Positions 32,980-42,036 of a stretch of DNA of 64,000 nucleotides are shown here, one piece after another. The stretch lies in NCBI GenBank assembly GCA_019203745.1, contig CP078104.1, forward strand, positions 4,278,001 through 4,342,000, in the 5' to 3' direction. Made by a program: the position numbers and the translations under genes. Origin of the DNA: Chryseobacterium sp. E1. Lineage in GTDB: Bacteria > Bacteroidota > Bacteroidia > Flavobacteriales > Weeksellaceae. The notes under the pieces were generated by a model. That model was given only the letters and a program-made list of their open reading frames with translations. It made no database searches and was not told where the DNA came from. The stretch's first letter is position 1; each line of letters starts with the position of its first letter.

Positions 32980-33388
32980 ATGAAAAGCTTTTTTTAAGTA
33001 TATGTACAGCAGCAGTATTGGCTTCGTGTGGAACCATGAGCAGCCCGTCTGCCTCTAAAGTAGGGAAGGCTCAGCCAGCTCTTGTCAATACAAAATGGAC
33101 GTTAGCTGACAATGTAAAAGGAAAAATCCCGACATTAAATATTGAAGGGAAAAAATCACCGGGAATGCAGGCTGCAACAACTATTTCGGAACTGCTACCA
33201 TTGATCCTTCTACCGGAGGTTTCTCTGCAGGGCAAATGGGTTCTACAAAAATGATGTGCAACAATATCGGGGTAGAGCAGAACTTTATGGATATGATGGG
33301 AAAAGCTAATAAATATGTGATTTCCGGAAATACCTTAGAATTGTATAAAGACAATCTTTTATTATTGAAATTCAATAAATCAGAATAA
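32980..33388 (+). CDS. META-domain (HslJ-like) lipoprotein
   Basis: About 136 residues. ATG 32980; one A added to the run at 32983-32986 gives MKKLFLSICTAAVLASC, a lipoprotein signal. A second missing A at 33150 restores EGKKITGNAGCNNYFG, the META hallmark, followed by GQMGSTKMMCNN and a terminal LLLLKFNKSE. META-domain proteins such as E. coli HslJ sit in the envelope and are linked to stress; function here is not established. Confidence 0.8.
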
Positions 33389-33392
33389 AAAC

Positions 33393-33420
33393 AAAAGGAA
33401 CTCAATTGAGTTCCTTTTTT
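33393..33420 (+). terminator. Intrinsic terminator
   Basis: A perfect 26-base palindrome centred on CAATTG, with A and T runs on either side; separates the META lipoprotein from the convergent acidic protein gene. Confidence 0.85.
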
Positions 33421-33435
33421 ATGTTTAGAGTGTTA

Positions 33436-33675
33436 TTAATCTTCCTCTTCTTCGTCGTACTTAGCCAACTCTTCGTCGCACCATTTGAACGCTGCTTCTA
33501 CTACTTTAGTCGCTTCGTCTGCCATAGTTTCTTCATCATCACCTTCAAGATCATCTAACCACTCAACTTCTTCTTCCTCAACGTTTAAGATAAATCTTGG
33601 ATATTCTGTATGAACTACAAATAGATCTTCTGGAAATTCCGAATTATCTGCTAATAAAAACTTTGGTAATTTCAT
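33436..33675 (-). CDS. Small acidic conserved protein
   Basis: 79 residues, intact, no signal peptide. Strikingly acidic: VEEEEVEWLDDLEGDDEE in the centre and KYDEEEED at the C-terminus. The N-terminus MKLPKFLLADNSEFPEDLFVVHT looks folded. Small acidic proteins like this are frequent in Flavobacteria; function unknown to me. A minus-strand -7 box lies at 33698-33705. Confidence 0.75.
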   Translation of the reverse strand: MKLPKFLLADNSEFPEDLFVVHTEYPRFILNVEEEEVEWLDDLEGDDEETMADEATKVVEAAFKWCDEELAKYDEEEED

Positions 33676-33697
33676 TTTTTTAATGTTTTAACTTTCT

Positions 33698-33705
33698 CAA
33701 AGATA
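33698..33705 (-). promoter_or_regulatory. Promoter -7 element of the acidic protein gene
   Basis: On the minus strand this reads TATCTTTG, a TAnnTTTG match, 22 bases ahead of the start codon at 33675. Confidence 0.5.
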
Positions 33706-33727
33706 AATAAAATTATTGACTTTAAAA

Positions 33728-34618
33728 TTACTTCAAAAACATTTTTGAAACTTTTTCAGCTTTTTTGCTTTCAGAATAATCATAGAATCCTTCCCTGATT
33801 TTACACCAAGTTTTCCGGCTGTCACCATGTTTACAAGCAATGGGTTGGGAGCATATTTAGGTTTTTGAATCCGTCGTACATTACATTCAGAATCGCAAGA
33901 CATACATCAAGACCGATAAAATCTGCCAGCTGAAGTGGTCCCATCGGGTGAGCCATTCCTAATTTCATTACCGTATCGATTTCTTCCACACCGGCAACAC
34001 CGTTATAAAGCGTTTCGATAGATTCATTGATCATCGGCATTAAAATTCTGTTGGCCACGAAACCAGGATAATCATTCACTTCTACCGGAACCTTTCCTAA
34101 AGTTTTGCTCATTTCATAGATCGTATCAAAAGTCTCCTTAGAAGTAGAATATCCTTTGATGATCTCTACCAGCTTCATGATAGGAACAGGATTCATAAAG
34201 TGCATTCCGATTACTTTATCTGCTCTTTTGGTAGCAGCAGCTATTTTCGTGATAGAAATAGAAGAGGTATTGGTAGCCAGGATACAGCCTGCCGGAGCCA
34301 GCTCATCCATCTGTCCGAAAATCTTCAATTTAAGATCCAGATTTTCAGTAGCAGCTTCTACAATAAGATCAGCAGATCCTGCGGCATCATTCAGAGTCGT
34401 AAAAGTGGTAATATTTCCTAATGTTTCAGCTTTCTGCTCTTTGAGTGATTTCCTTTTGCAATGATTCTGTCAAGATTGGTAGTAATGGTTTTAAGTCCTC
34501 TGTCTAAAGCTTCCTGTGATACATCTACAAGATTTACTTTAAAACCGCTTTGTGCGAAAGTATGTGCAATACCGTTCCCCATGGTTCCCGCTCCGATAAC
34601 AACAATGTTTTTGATCAT
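33728..34618 (-). CDS. 3-hydroxyacyl-CoA (3-hydroxybutyryl-CoA) dehydrogenase
   Basis: About 296 residues. N-terminal Rossmann motif VVIGAGTMGNGIAHTFAQSG, then LATNTSSISITKIA, the catalytic-site region GMHFMNPVPIMKLVEII and the C-terminal dimerisation signature VNDYPGFVANRILMPMINE. Breaks near 34443 (AKGK, then SLKEQKAETLGN), 33845 and 33798; the repaired tail reads SGEGFYDYSESKKAEK and ends at TAA 33728. Oxidises 3-hydroxyacyl-CoA with NAD in fatty-acid or butanoate metabolism. No other beta-oxidation gene is in the window. Confidence 0.9.
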
Positions 34619-34642
34619 TTTTCTTTTATTTTTTATAGATAG

Positions 34643-35034
34643 TTAAATTTTTGCATTCATAAGATCAGACTGATGTACAATCATCGCCGAATCAAAGTTG
34701 ACAGCTCCCTTGCTGTCCTGCGTCCTGCTGTTATTCTGGTTGGAAATAGTAGCCATCAGCCCTCGTACAAGACGGTTTCTCTGATTGGAAGAAAGATAAT
34801 CTGTTCCTATATACAAAGCAAATTCACCTTCTTTGCCTAATCCTTTTTGCTGAAGAATTTCCAGATTTTTGATCCGGTTCTTTCTCCTGAACTCTTTAAG
34901 ATAGCTGATAACGGGTTTTTCAGATGGCGGACCGCAGCATATGCTTGTATAACCGATTTCCAGGTACTTTTGACTTTTCTGTGAAAAGAAAAATGTAAAA
35001 CATAATACAGCTACAGCTGCTATTCCTTTTTCAT
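34643..35034 (-). CDS. Uncharacterised small secreted protein
   Basis: Easily missed: the start codon at 35034 is followed by a run of five A that needs six. With the extra A the reading frame is open for about 130 codons, giving a signal peptide-like MKKGIAAVAVLCFTFFFSQ, then YLEIGYTSICCGPPSEKPVI, KEFRRKNRIKNLEILQQKGL, YLSSNQRNRLVRGLMATI and the end SDLMNAKI. Two adjacent Cys follow the signal region. Continuous codon structure over 390 bases supports a real gene. No family recognised. Confidence 0.7.
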
Positions 35035-35177
35035 AAATGATTGACTCAATTCTCTGCGCTAAAATTAAGCTTAATATTTTACTTATTAAAATCTTCCCAA
35101 ATCAATTTCAAAGATTTATAAACGCTTATATTCTGTTCAGGCTGATACCTCTGAAAAACCTCCTCAATTCAGGATAA

Positions 35178-36913
35178 TTATTCCTGTTTTACTTCAAAAT
35201 AATTCAGATTTACCCCATCATTTTCAAAAATAATTCTGATCTTGTTTTCTCCTTTCCGAAGCTGGATATTTTTAGCAGAAACAGTAGCCCAGTTTTCATT
35301 TTTCCCCGTTGACTTTAATGGAATGGAGGCGAGTAGCTTTCCTGAAGCATCTTCCAGTCTTATTGCTGCAGGCTGTATACTTGAGTATCTGATGTCAAAT
35401 GTATAATTTTTATCCGCTTTGGAATGAATCGTATACTGAATCCATTCTCCGGTTTCCGTTTTTCCTGCGTAATACTGATTTGTGATCTTATCGTTGCATA
35501 CATAAATATCAACCCCGTCATTTCTCATCTGCTGACCGGAATTCCATTCTGATCTTTTAGCAGGATCACTTACCCACAGATTGATAAAATCATTATCCTT
35601 ATACGCAGAACCCATTCTTCCCAGATCGTATTCCGACGCAAATATTCTCCCCGGAACCTGATGGTTTTTAAATGGTTTTGAAGAAGCATCCGTCACTTGC
35701 CTGAACATGGCATCAATAACATCATTTTTAATTTCTGTATTGTTGAATTTATAGTTATCTGCAATCTTCATCAGGGCTTTCGCTGCATAATCTATTGAAG
35801 GCTTTTCACCGCCGTTTTTCCAATAATTCAATAGTCTTTCGTATTCGGGAGTCGTTTTTACATTGGTAATCCCTGCAATATTGTCAATTTTTTTCATGGG
35901 CCAGAAAGCATATCCGATATTGTGTTTGTCCAGCAGCCGGATCAGCTCTGTAAACCACACATTGGAATTTTCTCCGGTTTCTCCTAGCCAGATCGGGATA
36001 TTATGCTTCTCTCTGAGGTCCAGCGCAAACTGTATCATTGCATCATCGTTGTAGTTCCAGTACTTATGAAAGCTGAACGCCATGTTATTGTCCCAGATCG
36101 GAGGTAAGCCGTTATAATTATTCCCCAGCCATTTCCTTCAATAAAGATCAGATGCTTCTGATCAACTTCCCGGATTGCAGCGGTGATGTCTTTCTGTAAT
36201 TTCCATAGAGGAGCATTAGACATTTCATCTGTTCCGTTGGGGTTTTTACCTGTGAAATTGATATTAGGTTCATTGATGATATCGTAGCCACCAATCCACG
36301 GTTCATTTTTATATCGGTCTGCCAGTTTTTTCCAAAGCGCAACTGTTTTCCTCTGATTTTCTTCACTTTCCCAAAGTGACGACTTGGTTTTATCATTATC
36401 AGAAATGTTGGCATCATTTCCTTGTCCGCCAGGAGCCGCATGAAGATCCAGGATCAGATAGATTTTGTTGTCTTTACACCATTGAAGCAAATCATCCGTC
36501 ATTTTAAAGCCTTCTTCCAGCCAGGTGTCTTTCCCTTTCACCGTTTCTTTTTCTACAGGAAGCGTATACAGATTATAATGCATGGGAAGTCTGACCGAGT
36601 TGAACCCTGCTCTTGCCAGGAAGTCAATATCTTGTTTGGTGATTCCGTTTTTCAGATAGGCTTTGTAAAACTCCTGCATGCTGTCTTCACCGATCAGTTC
36701 AGCTATTTTCTCCTTGATTTTATACTGTGGGCCTGCAAAATCTGCGGTTTTCAACATATAACCCTCCTGAAGCATCCAGCCGCCCAGACCAAGGCCTCTC
36801 AGTTGAATGTTTTCACCTTTATCATTGACAATTTTTTGTCCGGAAGTCTTTAATAATTGTGATGTCCCAAATTGAGACAATAATAATGCGGATAATACAA
36901 TAAATCTTTTCAT
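35178..36913 (-). CDS. GH5-family secreted glucanase with C-terminal carbohydrate-binding-like domain
   Basis: About 578 residues. Signal peptide to FGTSQ. GH5 barrel: LRGLGLGGWMLQEGYM, FNSVRLPMHYN, ILDLHAAPGGQG, acid/base Glu in YDIINEPN, and nucleophile Glu in IWLGETGEN. The C-terminal part (residues about 440-578) has YYAGKTETGEWIQYTIHSK and ENKIRIIFENDGVNLNYFEV, typical of a CBM6-like beta-sandwich. One G missing from GGGG at 36121-36124 joins the halves as GNGWGNNYNGLPPIW. Probably cuts a beta-glucan outside the cytoplasm. It is 25 kb from the susCD locus. Confidence 0.88.
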
Positions 36914-37185
36914 AGTGGTTTCAATGGTTTAAAATAATAGGGAAATATTAGAAATGATATAGGATGGTGGCAGTCCATAATGAATCAAAATTCATATCAT
37001 TGGGTTTGTCAGATATCCGTATATGTAAAACAAAATCTTTCAATACTTTGTTGAATTATTTTTCAAATATATCGTTTTTTTGTTTTGAAAAGGTTTTTTT
37101 AATAATAAATCAATAATTAATTAATGAAAATTTTTATTTTATCATTGATTTTAAGAAAGGAGTATGTTTATCATTTAAAATTAAA
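36914..37185. other. Upstream region of the GH5 gene
   Basis: AT-rich, no gene. On the minus strand TATATTTG (37064-37071) matches the -7 consensus but lies about 150 bases ahead of the GH5 start, implying a long leader if used. Confidence 0.35.
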
Positions 37186-37227
37186 AATGCTATCTCATAA
37201 CCATTATTCTGATTATAAGATAGCATT
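37186..37227 (-). terminator. Intrinsic terminator of the Gfo/Idh gene
   Basis: Stem AATGCTATCT / AGATAGCATT with a 22-base loop; on the minus strand it is followed by a T-rich tract. Confidence 0.7.
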
Positions 37228-37255
37228 GTATGTATTGATGTTTAAAAAAGTATTT

Positions 37256-38217
37256 TTAACTAATCAGTTTCATAATTTCTAAAGCCACTTTTAACGCTTC
37301 AGTTCCGTCTTCTAGTGAAACTTCCACGTTTTTATCACCTGTGATGGCATCAGCAAACGAATTTAATTCGTCAAGAATAGCATTGTTAGGCTGAATATTC
37401 GGATATTCAAACAGGATCTGATTTTTTTCGCCTTCCGCATTTTCTATGATCATATCAAATGGAGTAGGGTTTTCAGGAGCGTCTTTCATTCTGATCACTT
37501 CTGCTTTTTTCTCAAGGAAATCAACGGAAATATAAGCATCCTTCTGAAAGAATCTGCTTTTTCTCATTGCCTTCATAGAAATTCTGGAAGTAGTAAGATT
37601 GGCAACACATCCGTTTTCGAATTCTATCCTTGCATTGGCAATATCCGGAGTTTTACTTACTACACAAACACCGCTTGCATGGATGTTTTTAACTTTAGAT
37701 CTAGCAATACTTAATAAAATGTCAAGATCATGAATCATCAGATCCAGTACTACAGAAACATCCGTCCCCGGGGATTGAATTCTGCAAGCCTGTGGATTTC
37801 AATGAACATCGGATTGCTGATGTATTCCTTAGTAGCAATAAAAGCAGGATTATATCTTTCTACGTGTCCTACCTGTGCTTTTATTTCTTTTTCCTGGCAT
37901 AAATGAAGAATTTCTTCCGCCTGTTCAAGGGTCTGGGTTACCGGTTTTTCAATAAAGAAATGAAGGCCTTTTTCAATAGCTTTTAAAGCATAATCGTAAT
38001 GATAAATCGTTGGGGTAACAATATCCAGCATATCAATCTGCTCCAGCAATTCATCAAAATTTTCAAAATATTTATACCCGAATTCGGCTTCTAATTTCTT
38101 TCCGTTTTCAACATCTTTATCGTGGAAACCTACAAACTCGTACCGATCTGACTGATTAAGAAGTTTTAAGTGTATTTTTCCCAAGTGTCCGGCACCTACC
38201 AAACCTGCTTTTAACAT
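37256..38217 (-). CDS. Gfo/Idh/MocA-family NAD(P)-dependent oxidoreductase
   Basis: About 320 residues. N-terminal nucleotide-binding GLVGAGHLGKIHLKLL, then the family EKP motif in FFIEKPVTQTLEQAEEIL, GHVERYNPAF and, in the C-terminal domain, VVLDLMIHDLDILLSI with the conserved Asp-His. One G missing from the GGGG near 37769 restores NPRGTDVSVVLDL. Substrate not predictable; members act on sugars, inositols or UDP-sugar derivatives. Confidence 0.88.
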
Positions 38218-38466
38218 AGCTGTATTAAATTTTTGTAAATATAGTGAATGTACATTTATAAAAGCACATGACTTTTTACTTGTAGAATCCCGCCCGTAAA
38301 TGGAGTTTTAACTGCCCCGGGTCATATTTATTCAGGATTGAGTAAAATAAAAACCTTTACCTTTTGTGATAAAAATGTGTTGATAATTTAGTGAGCAGTT
38401 TTTACGGGCCTTTACTCATAAAATGGAACTGACGGATGAGATAAAGTTTTCATTTTTCGCTTTAGG
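38218..38466. other. Divergent intergenic region
   Basis: No gene between the oxidoreductase and pcm. The pcm promoter lies at its right end (38467-38497). Confidence 0.5.
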
Positions 38467-38497
38467 TTGATCAGTATAGATTGTTTCGTTACTTTTG
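38467..38497 (+). promoter_or_regulatory. Promoter of pcm
   Basis: TTG at 38467 and TACTTTTG at 38490 with 20 bases between fit the Bacteroidota -33/-7 pattern. The ATG is 40 bases further. Confidence 0.6.
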
Positions 38498-38537
38498 TAA
38501 AACCAATAGCGTAACCCTAATAACTATTATCTAAATA

Positions 38538-39191
38538 ATGATGCGTGATTCGTTTGTACATAAAGGAAAAAGAAAAAATTTAGTTGAGTATCTCCGATAC
38601 AGGATCGGGATTTCGGATGAAAATGTACTTTCGGCTATGAATGAAGTTCCCAGACATCTTTTCATTGAAAGTATTTTTGAAGACTTTGCGTATGAGGACA
38701 GAGCTTTCCCGATTCTGGCCCATCAGACTATTTCACATCCGTCTACAGTGGCAGAGCAGTCAGAATTGCTGAAAGTAAAAGCAGGTGAAAAAGTATTGGA
38801 GATCGGAACAGGTTGTGGCTATCAGACGGCTGTTTTAATGGCCATGAAAGCACATGTATACACCGTGGAAAGACAGAAAGACCTGTTTGATTTCTCAAAA
38901 AATAAATTACGAGAACTTCATCTGTTCCCGAAATTTCAGAGTTTTGGGGATGGCTTTGCAGGGCTTCCCACTTTTGCTCCTTTTGATAAAATTATCGTTA
39001 CCTGTGGTGCTTCAACATTACCGACAGAACTGCTGAAACAATTAAAAGTAGGCGGTATCATGGTCATTCCGTTAGGTCCTACCGATGAGCAGGTTTTATA
39101 CAGATTCACCAAAATAGGTCCTACTGAATTTGAAAAAGAAGAATTCGGAGCGTATAAATTTGTTCCGATGTTAGGAAGCACAAATCAATAG
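38538..39191 (+). CDS. pcm: Protein-L-isoaspartate O-methyltransferase
   Basis: 217 residues, intact. Uses SAM to methylate isoaspartate in damaged proteins. Motifs: VPRHLFIE, the region YEDRAFPILAHQTISHPSTVA that binds the isoaspartyl peptide, SAM motif I VLEIGTGCGYQTAVL, and GDGFAGLPTFAPFDKIIVTC. Length and motif order fit the bacterial family. It is one of the few long genes here without a frame break. Confidence 0.95.
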   Translation: MMRDSFVHKGKRKNLVEYLRYRIGISDENVLSAMNEVPRHLFIESIFEDFAYEDRAFPILAHQTISHPSTVAEQSELLKVKAGEKVLEIGTGCGYQTAVLMAMKAHVYTVERQKDLFDFSKNKLRELHLFPKFQSFGDGFAGLPTFAPFDKIIVTCGASTLPTELLKQLKVGGIMVIPLGPTDEQVLYRFTKIGPTEFEKEEFGAYKFVPMLGSTNQ

Positions 39192-39491
39192 GAAATTTAT
39201 GTATCATCGTTTTAATATATTTTACGGAATTGGTAGGAGAACTGGTCTCAAACACCACTTCTTTGTTGGTTACCACTAATGCACAGATGATTTTTAACAA
39301 ATAGTGTATCTACTGCTATTTAATAAAGGTTTTTTGCAATGGCTTATAATTAATACTGTGATATTTTTAAAAACAATAGATGCTTAGCTTATCTTCATTC
39401 CTTCACATATTTTAATGTTTTTTAATAAATTTTTATCCCGGTTCGGAATGAAAATTGGACTCTTTTAGGAACAGAAACCACTTAAAATCTT
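39192..39491. other. Intergenic region
   Basis: 300 bases, AT-rich, without an ORF, clear hairpin or recognised promoter. Confidence 0.4.
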
Positions 39492-39760
39492 ATGATTATG
39501 GACACGAACAGATTCAAGGCATCACACGATTTTAGTAATCTTCAGAAGAACCTGCATAATAATCCGGGTTATAGTGTAGAAAGCTATTCCCAACAGGTGA
39601 AAGATTACATTCAGGATATGAAAAATAAGAATCAGGAGGCAACAAAACATGGATTTATGACGCATGCACAGAAATCAGCAAAAGAAGTCTGGGATGAAAT
39701 TCAGGAGATGGCTTCAGAAGCCTGGGAGAAAAACAAACATGATTCAGATGAAAAAAATAA
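39492..39760 (+). CDS. Small helical hydrophilic protein
   Basis: About 89 residues, no signal peptide, strongly amphipathic and rich in Lys, Gln and Asn (QDMKNKNQEATKHGFMTHAQ, VWDEIQEMASEAWEKN). As written the frame runs on to 39818, but that passes through a hairpin terminator at 39780. Adding one A to the seven-A run at 39751 creates a stop at 39758 just before the hairpin, which I prefer. Family unknown. Confidence 0.6.
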
Positions 39761-39779
39761 ATTTTTAATATTAAAGTTC

Positions 39780-39816
39780 AATAACCTTACTTTTGTTAGT
39801 GAGGTTATTTATTTTT
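39780..39816 (+). terminator. Intrinsic terminator
   Basis: Stem AATAACCT / AGGTTATT extended by partial pairing, then a T-rich tail; just before the 2-hydroxyacid dehydrogenase start. Confidence 0.75.
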
Positions 39817-39836
39817 AAACACAATACCATTATAAT

Positions 39837-40811
39837 GAAAGTCTTTATCAATAAAATAATTCCAGAAACAGGAATAAACATGCTGAAAGAATCCGGGTTA
39901 GAGATTATATTGCCTGAACACGAGAACCTTTCCTATGAAGAATGGCTGAATTACTGTAAAAATACAGACACTATTTTAAGCATTGGAGCTGAATTTAAAT
40001 ATGACGGCAGTTTCTTTGAAGCCTGCCCGAATGTTAAAGCCATTGCCTTGTACTCCGTAGGTTTCGATCATGTAGATATTAAGGAAGCAACTCAAAGAGG
40101 AATCCCGGTGGAAATACCCCGATGTGCTGAGCAGGGCCACTTCAGACGTAGCTTTTTTGTTGATGCAGTCCGTTGCAAGAAGAGCCAGCTATAACTTCCG
40201 GAAAGTAAAAGAAGGTAATTGGGGAGCTTTTGATCCTTTGCATGCTTTGGGACAGGAACTTTACGGTAAGACGCTGGGGATTTTCGGATTAGGACGTATT
40301 GGCTATGAAATGGCTGAAAAATCAAAGAAAGCTTTTGGTATGGATATCATTTATCATAACCGCCATCAGAATCTACAGGCAGAAAAAGAGCTGGATGCAA
40401 AGTATGTTTCTTTTGATGAATTAATTGAGCGCTCTGATGTTTTGAGTGTTCATGCCAGCTTTACCCCTGAACAGGAAGGGCTGTTCAGGGATTCCGTATT
40501 TAAAAGAATGAAATCCAATGCCATTTTTATCAATACGGCAAGAGGAGGATTTCATCAGCAGAAAGATCTTTATAATGCACTGGTAGACGGACAGATCTGG
40601 GGGCAGGTCTTGATGTTACCAATCCCGAACCTATGTCTGCAGACGATCCGATTCTGGAGCTTTCAAATGTATGTGTTCTGCCTCATATTGGCTCTGCCAC
40701 CGTGGAAGCAAGAAACGGTATGGCCAGACTCGCAGCCGGAAATATCATTGCTTTTTCAAAAGAGAAAAAATGCCACATTGTGCTAATCCTGAAGTTTATT
40801 CCGGTCATTGA
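39837..40811 (+). CDS. D-isomer-specific 2-hydroxyacid dehydrogenase (glyoxylate/hydroxypyruvate reductase type)
   Basis: About 325 residues. N-terminal substrate domain (KVFINKIIPETGINML), then LYSVGFDHVDI, NAD-binding GKTLGIFGLGRIGYEMAEKS, INTARGG and the catalytic His in CVLPHIGSATVEARN, with Glu in the repaired DVTNPEPMSADDP. Breaks near 40109 (GG, needs GGG), 40117 (CCCC, needs CCCCC), 40604 and 40768. With these the C-terminus ends PEVYSGH at TGA 40809. Reduces glyoxylate, hydroxypyruvate or a related keto acid with NAD(P)H. Confidence 0.9.
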
Positions 40812-40866
40812 TGCTATCTTGGAATTATTTTTGTTCTTCATATATTAACTTTAAAATCTAAATGTC

Positions 40867-41159
40867 ATGACACCGGAAAACAATATTAATGAACAGAACA
40901 GAAAACTGAAGCAGATGGATTATAATCCCAACGAAGATATTTTTAGAAAAGAAAAGCATATCTCATTAGACGGAGACGGAAACCCTATTCTGGATGAAGA
41001 CCTGGATGAGGATAAACTGGATAAAGGCCTGGATATCCCCGGAGCTGATGAAGATGATGACATGGAAGAAATAGGGAGGAAGATGAAGAAAACAACTATT
41101 GGAGTCTCAGCGATAACGAGGACGATCACGAAGAAGAAAATGATGATGTCCTGACATAA
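40867..41159 (+). CDS. Small acidic protein
   Basis: About 97 residues, no signal peptide. N-terminus MTPENNINEQNRKLKQMDYN, then DEDLDEDKLDKGLDI and PGADEDDDMEEIG. A missing G near 41077-41083 changes a basic-looking tail into the acidic SLSDNEDDHEEENDDVLT, consistent with the rest of the protein, ending at TAA 41157. Low-complexity acidic proteins of this kind are common in Chryseobacterium; function unknown. Confidence 0.65.
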
Positions 41160-41180
41160 ACAATTAAATACTTGCTATAC

Positions 41181-41210
41181 AAACCTTACTGATTTTTAGT
41201 AAGGTTTTTT
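41181..41210 (+). terminator. Intrinsic terminator
   Basis: Perfect 10-bp stem AAACCTTACT / AGTAAGGTTT and a T tail. Confidence 0.85.
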
Positions 41211-41242
41211 ATTGAATTTAACAACTTATTTTGTACGGAGAA

Positions 41243-41301
41243 ATTCCCCTCCTCCGGAGGGGTGGATTCAAAAATTGTTTAAATTTTTGAAGACGGGGTG
41301 G
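41243..41301. repeat. Left copy of an inverted REP-like repeat flanking the DUF559 gene
   Basis: About 59 bases with two internal palindromes: CCCCTCCTCCGGAGGGG, then CAAAAATT and TAAATTTTTG around a short loop, ending GACGGGGTGGTT. The reverse complement of 41725-41788 aligns along its whole length with a few indels. The DUF559 coding sequence ends inside this repeat (TTPSSKI is encoded by it). Confidence 0.88.
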
Positions 41302-41712
41302 TTCTATAATGTAACACAATAAAGTCCTCCAATTCTCTCATTACCCGATTCAAATTATTCTTTACATCAAAATCACTGATTCTGAAAACCAATAATCCTA
41401 AGGATTCCAGATATTGTTGCCGAGCCCTGTCATAAACATCCTTTTCATCATGACTGGCGCCGTCAATTTCAATAATAAGACCTAAAGCTTTCACATAAAA
41501 ATCAACAATATAGTTACCGATGATCCTTTGTCTGTCAAAATCAATATGGTGAAAAGTTTTTGCCCGGACTTTTTCCAGAAGATCACTTCACCTAAAATCC
41601 TGGCTTTACGTTTTTGTTTCAGAAGTGCTTTCAGGTAAGGAGTGTAGGGAAGGTTTTCAACAAAATTCCTATGAATGGGAATCCCATTGATGGTAGTGAG
41701 TATTTCTTTCAT
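41279..41712 (-). CDS. DUF559-family endonuclease-like protein (Vsr-like PD-(D/E)XK fold)
   Basis: About 145 residues. I use ATG 41712 (MKEILTTINGIPIHRN), since upstream codons to 41742 lie in the flanking repeat. KARILGEVIFWKK leads into a break near 41580, after which the frame gives FDRQRIIGNYIVDFYV with the Asp expected first in the nuclease core, then LGLIIEIDGASHDEKDVYD with the Glu/His part and RQQYLESLGLLVFRIS. This matches DUF559 proteins, related to very-short-patch-repair nucleases. The gene is packed tightly between two inverted repeats, both of which it enters. Substrate unknown; related genes are common and scattered in Bacteroidota. Confidence 0.8.
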
Positions 41713-41724
41713 TGTATTGTGTTT

Positions 41725-41788
41725 AACCACCCCGTCTTTCAAAATTTTTTAAATTTTGAAATCCACCCTCCGGAGGAGGGGAATTAAA
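41725..41788. repeat. Right copy of the inverted REP-like repeat flanking the DUF559 gene
   Basis: Inverted partner of 41243-41301. Contains CACCCCGTC, the A/T palindrome AAAATTTTTTAAATTTT and CCCTCCGGAGGAGGGG. By eye roughly 85 percent of positions match the left copy in inverted alignment. Confidence 0.88.
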
Positions 41789-41844
41789 GTGCGTGTTTTC
41801 AAATATAGGATTAAAAATTAATGATCGTTATTCTTTATATACAC

Positions 41845-41904
<60 letters not shown>

Positions 41905-42036
41905 GGGTTTGATATTGTCAACGTTTATTTTCTTTTTGCTTTTCACCTTTCATTCCTTTTTGTTGCAGGGATTTTATAATTTGAATATCTTTAAAACTTC
42001 AAACATTGTTTAAAACATAGAACTTTAAATAGCAAT

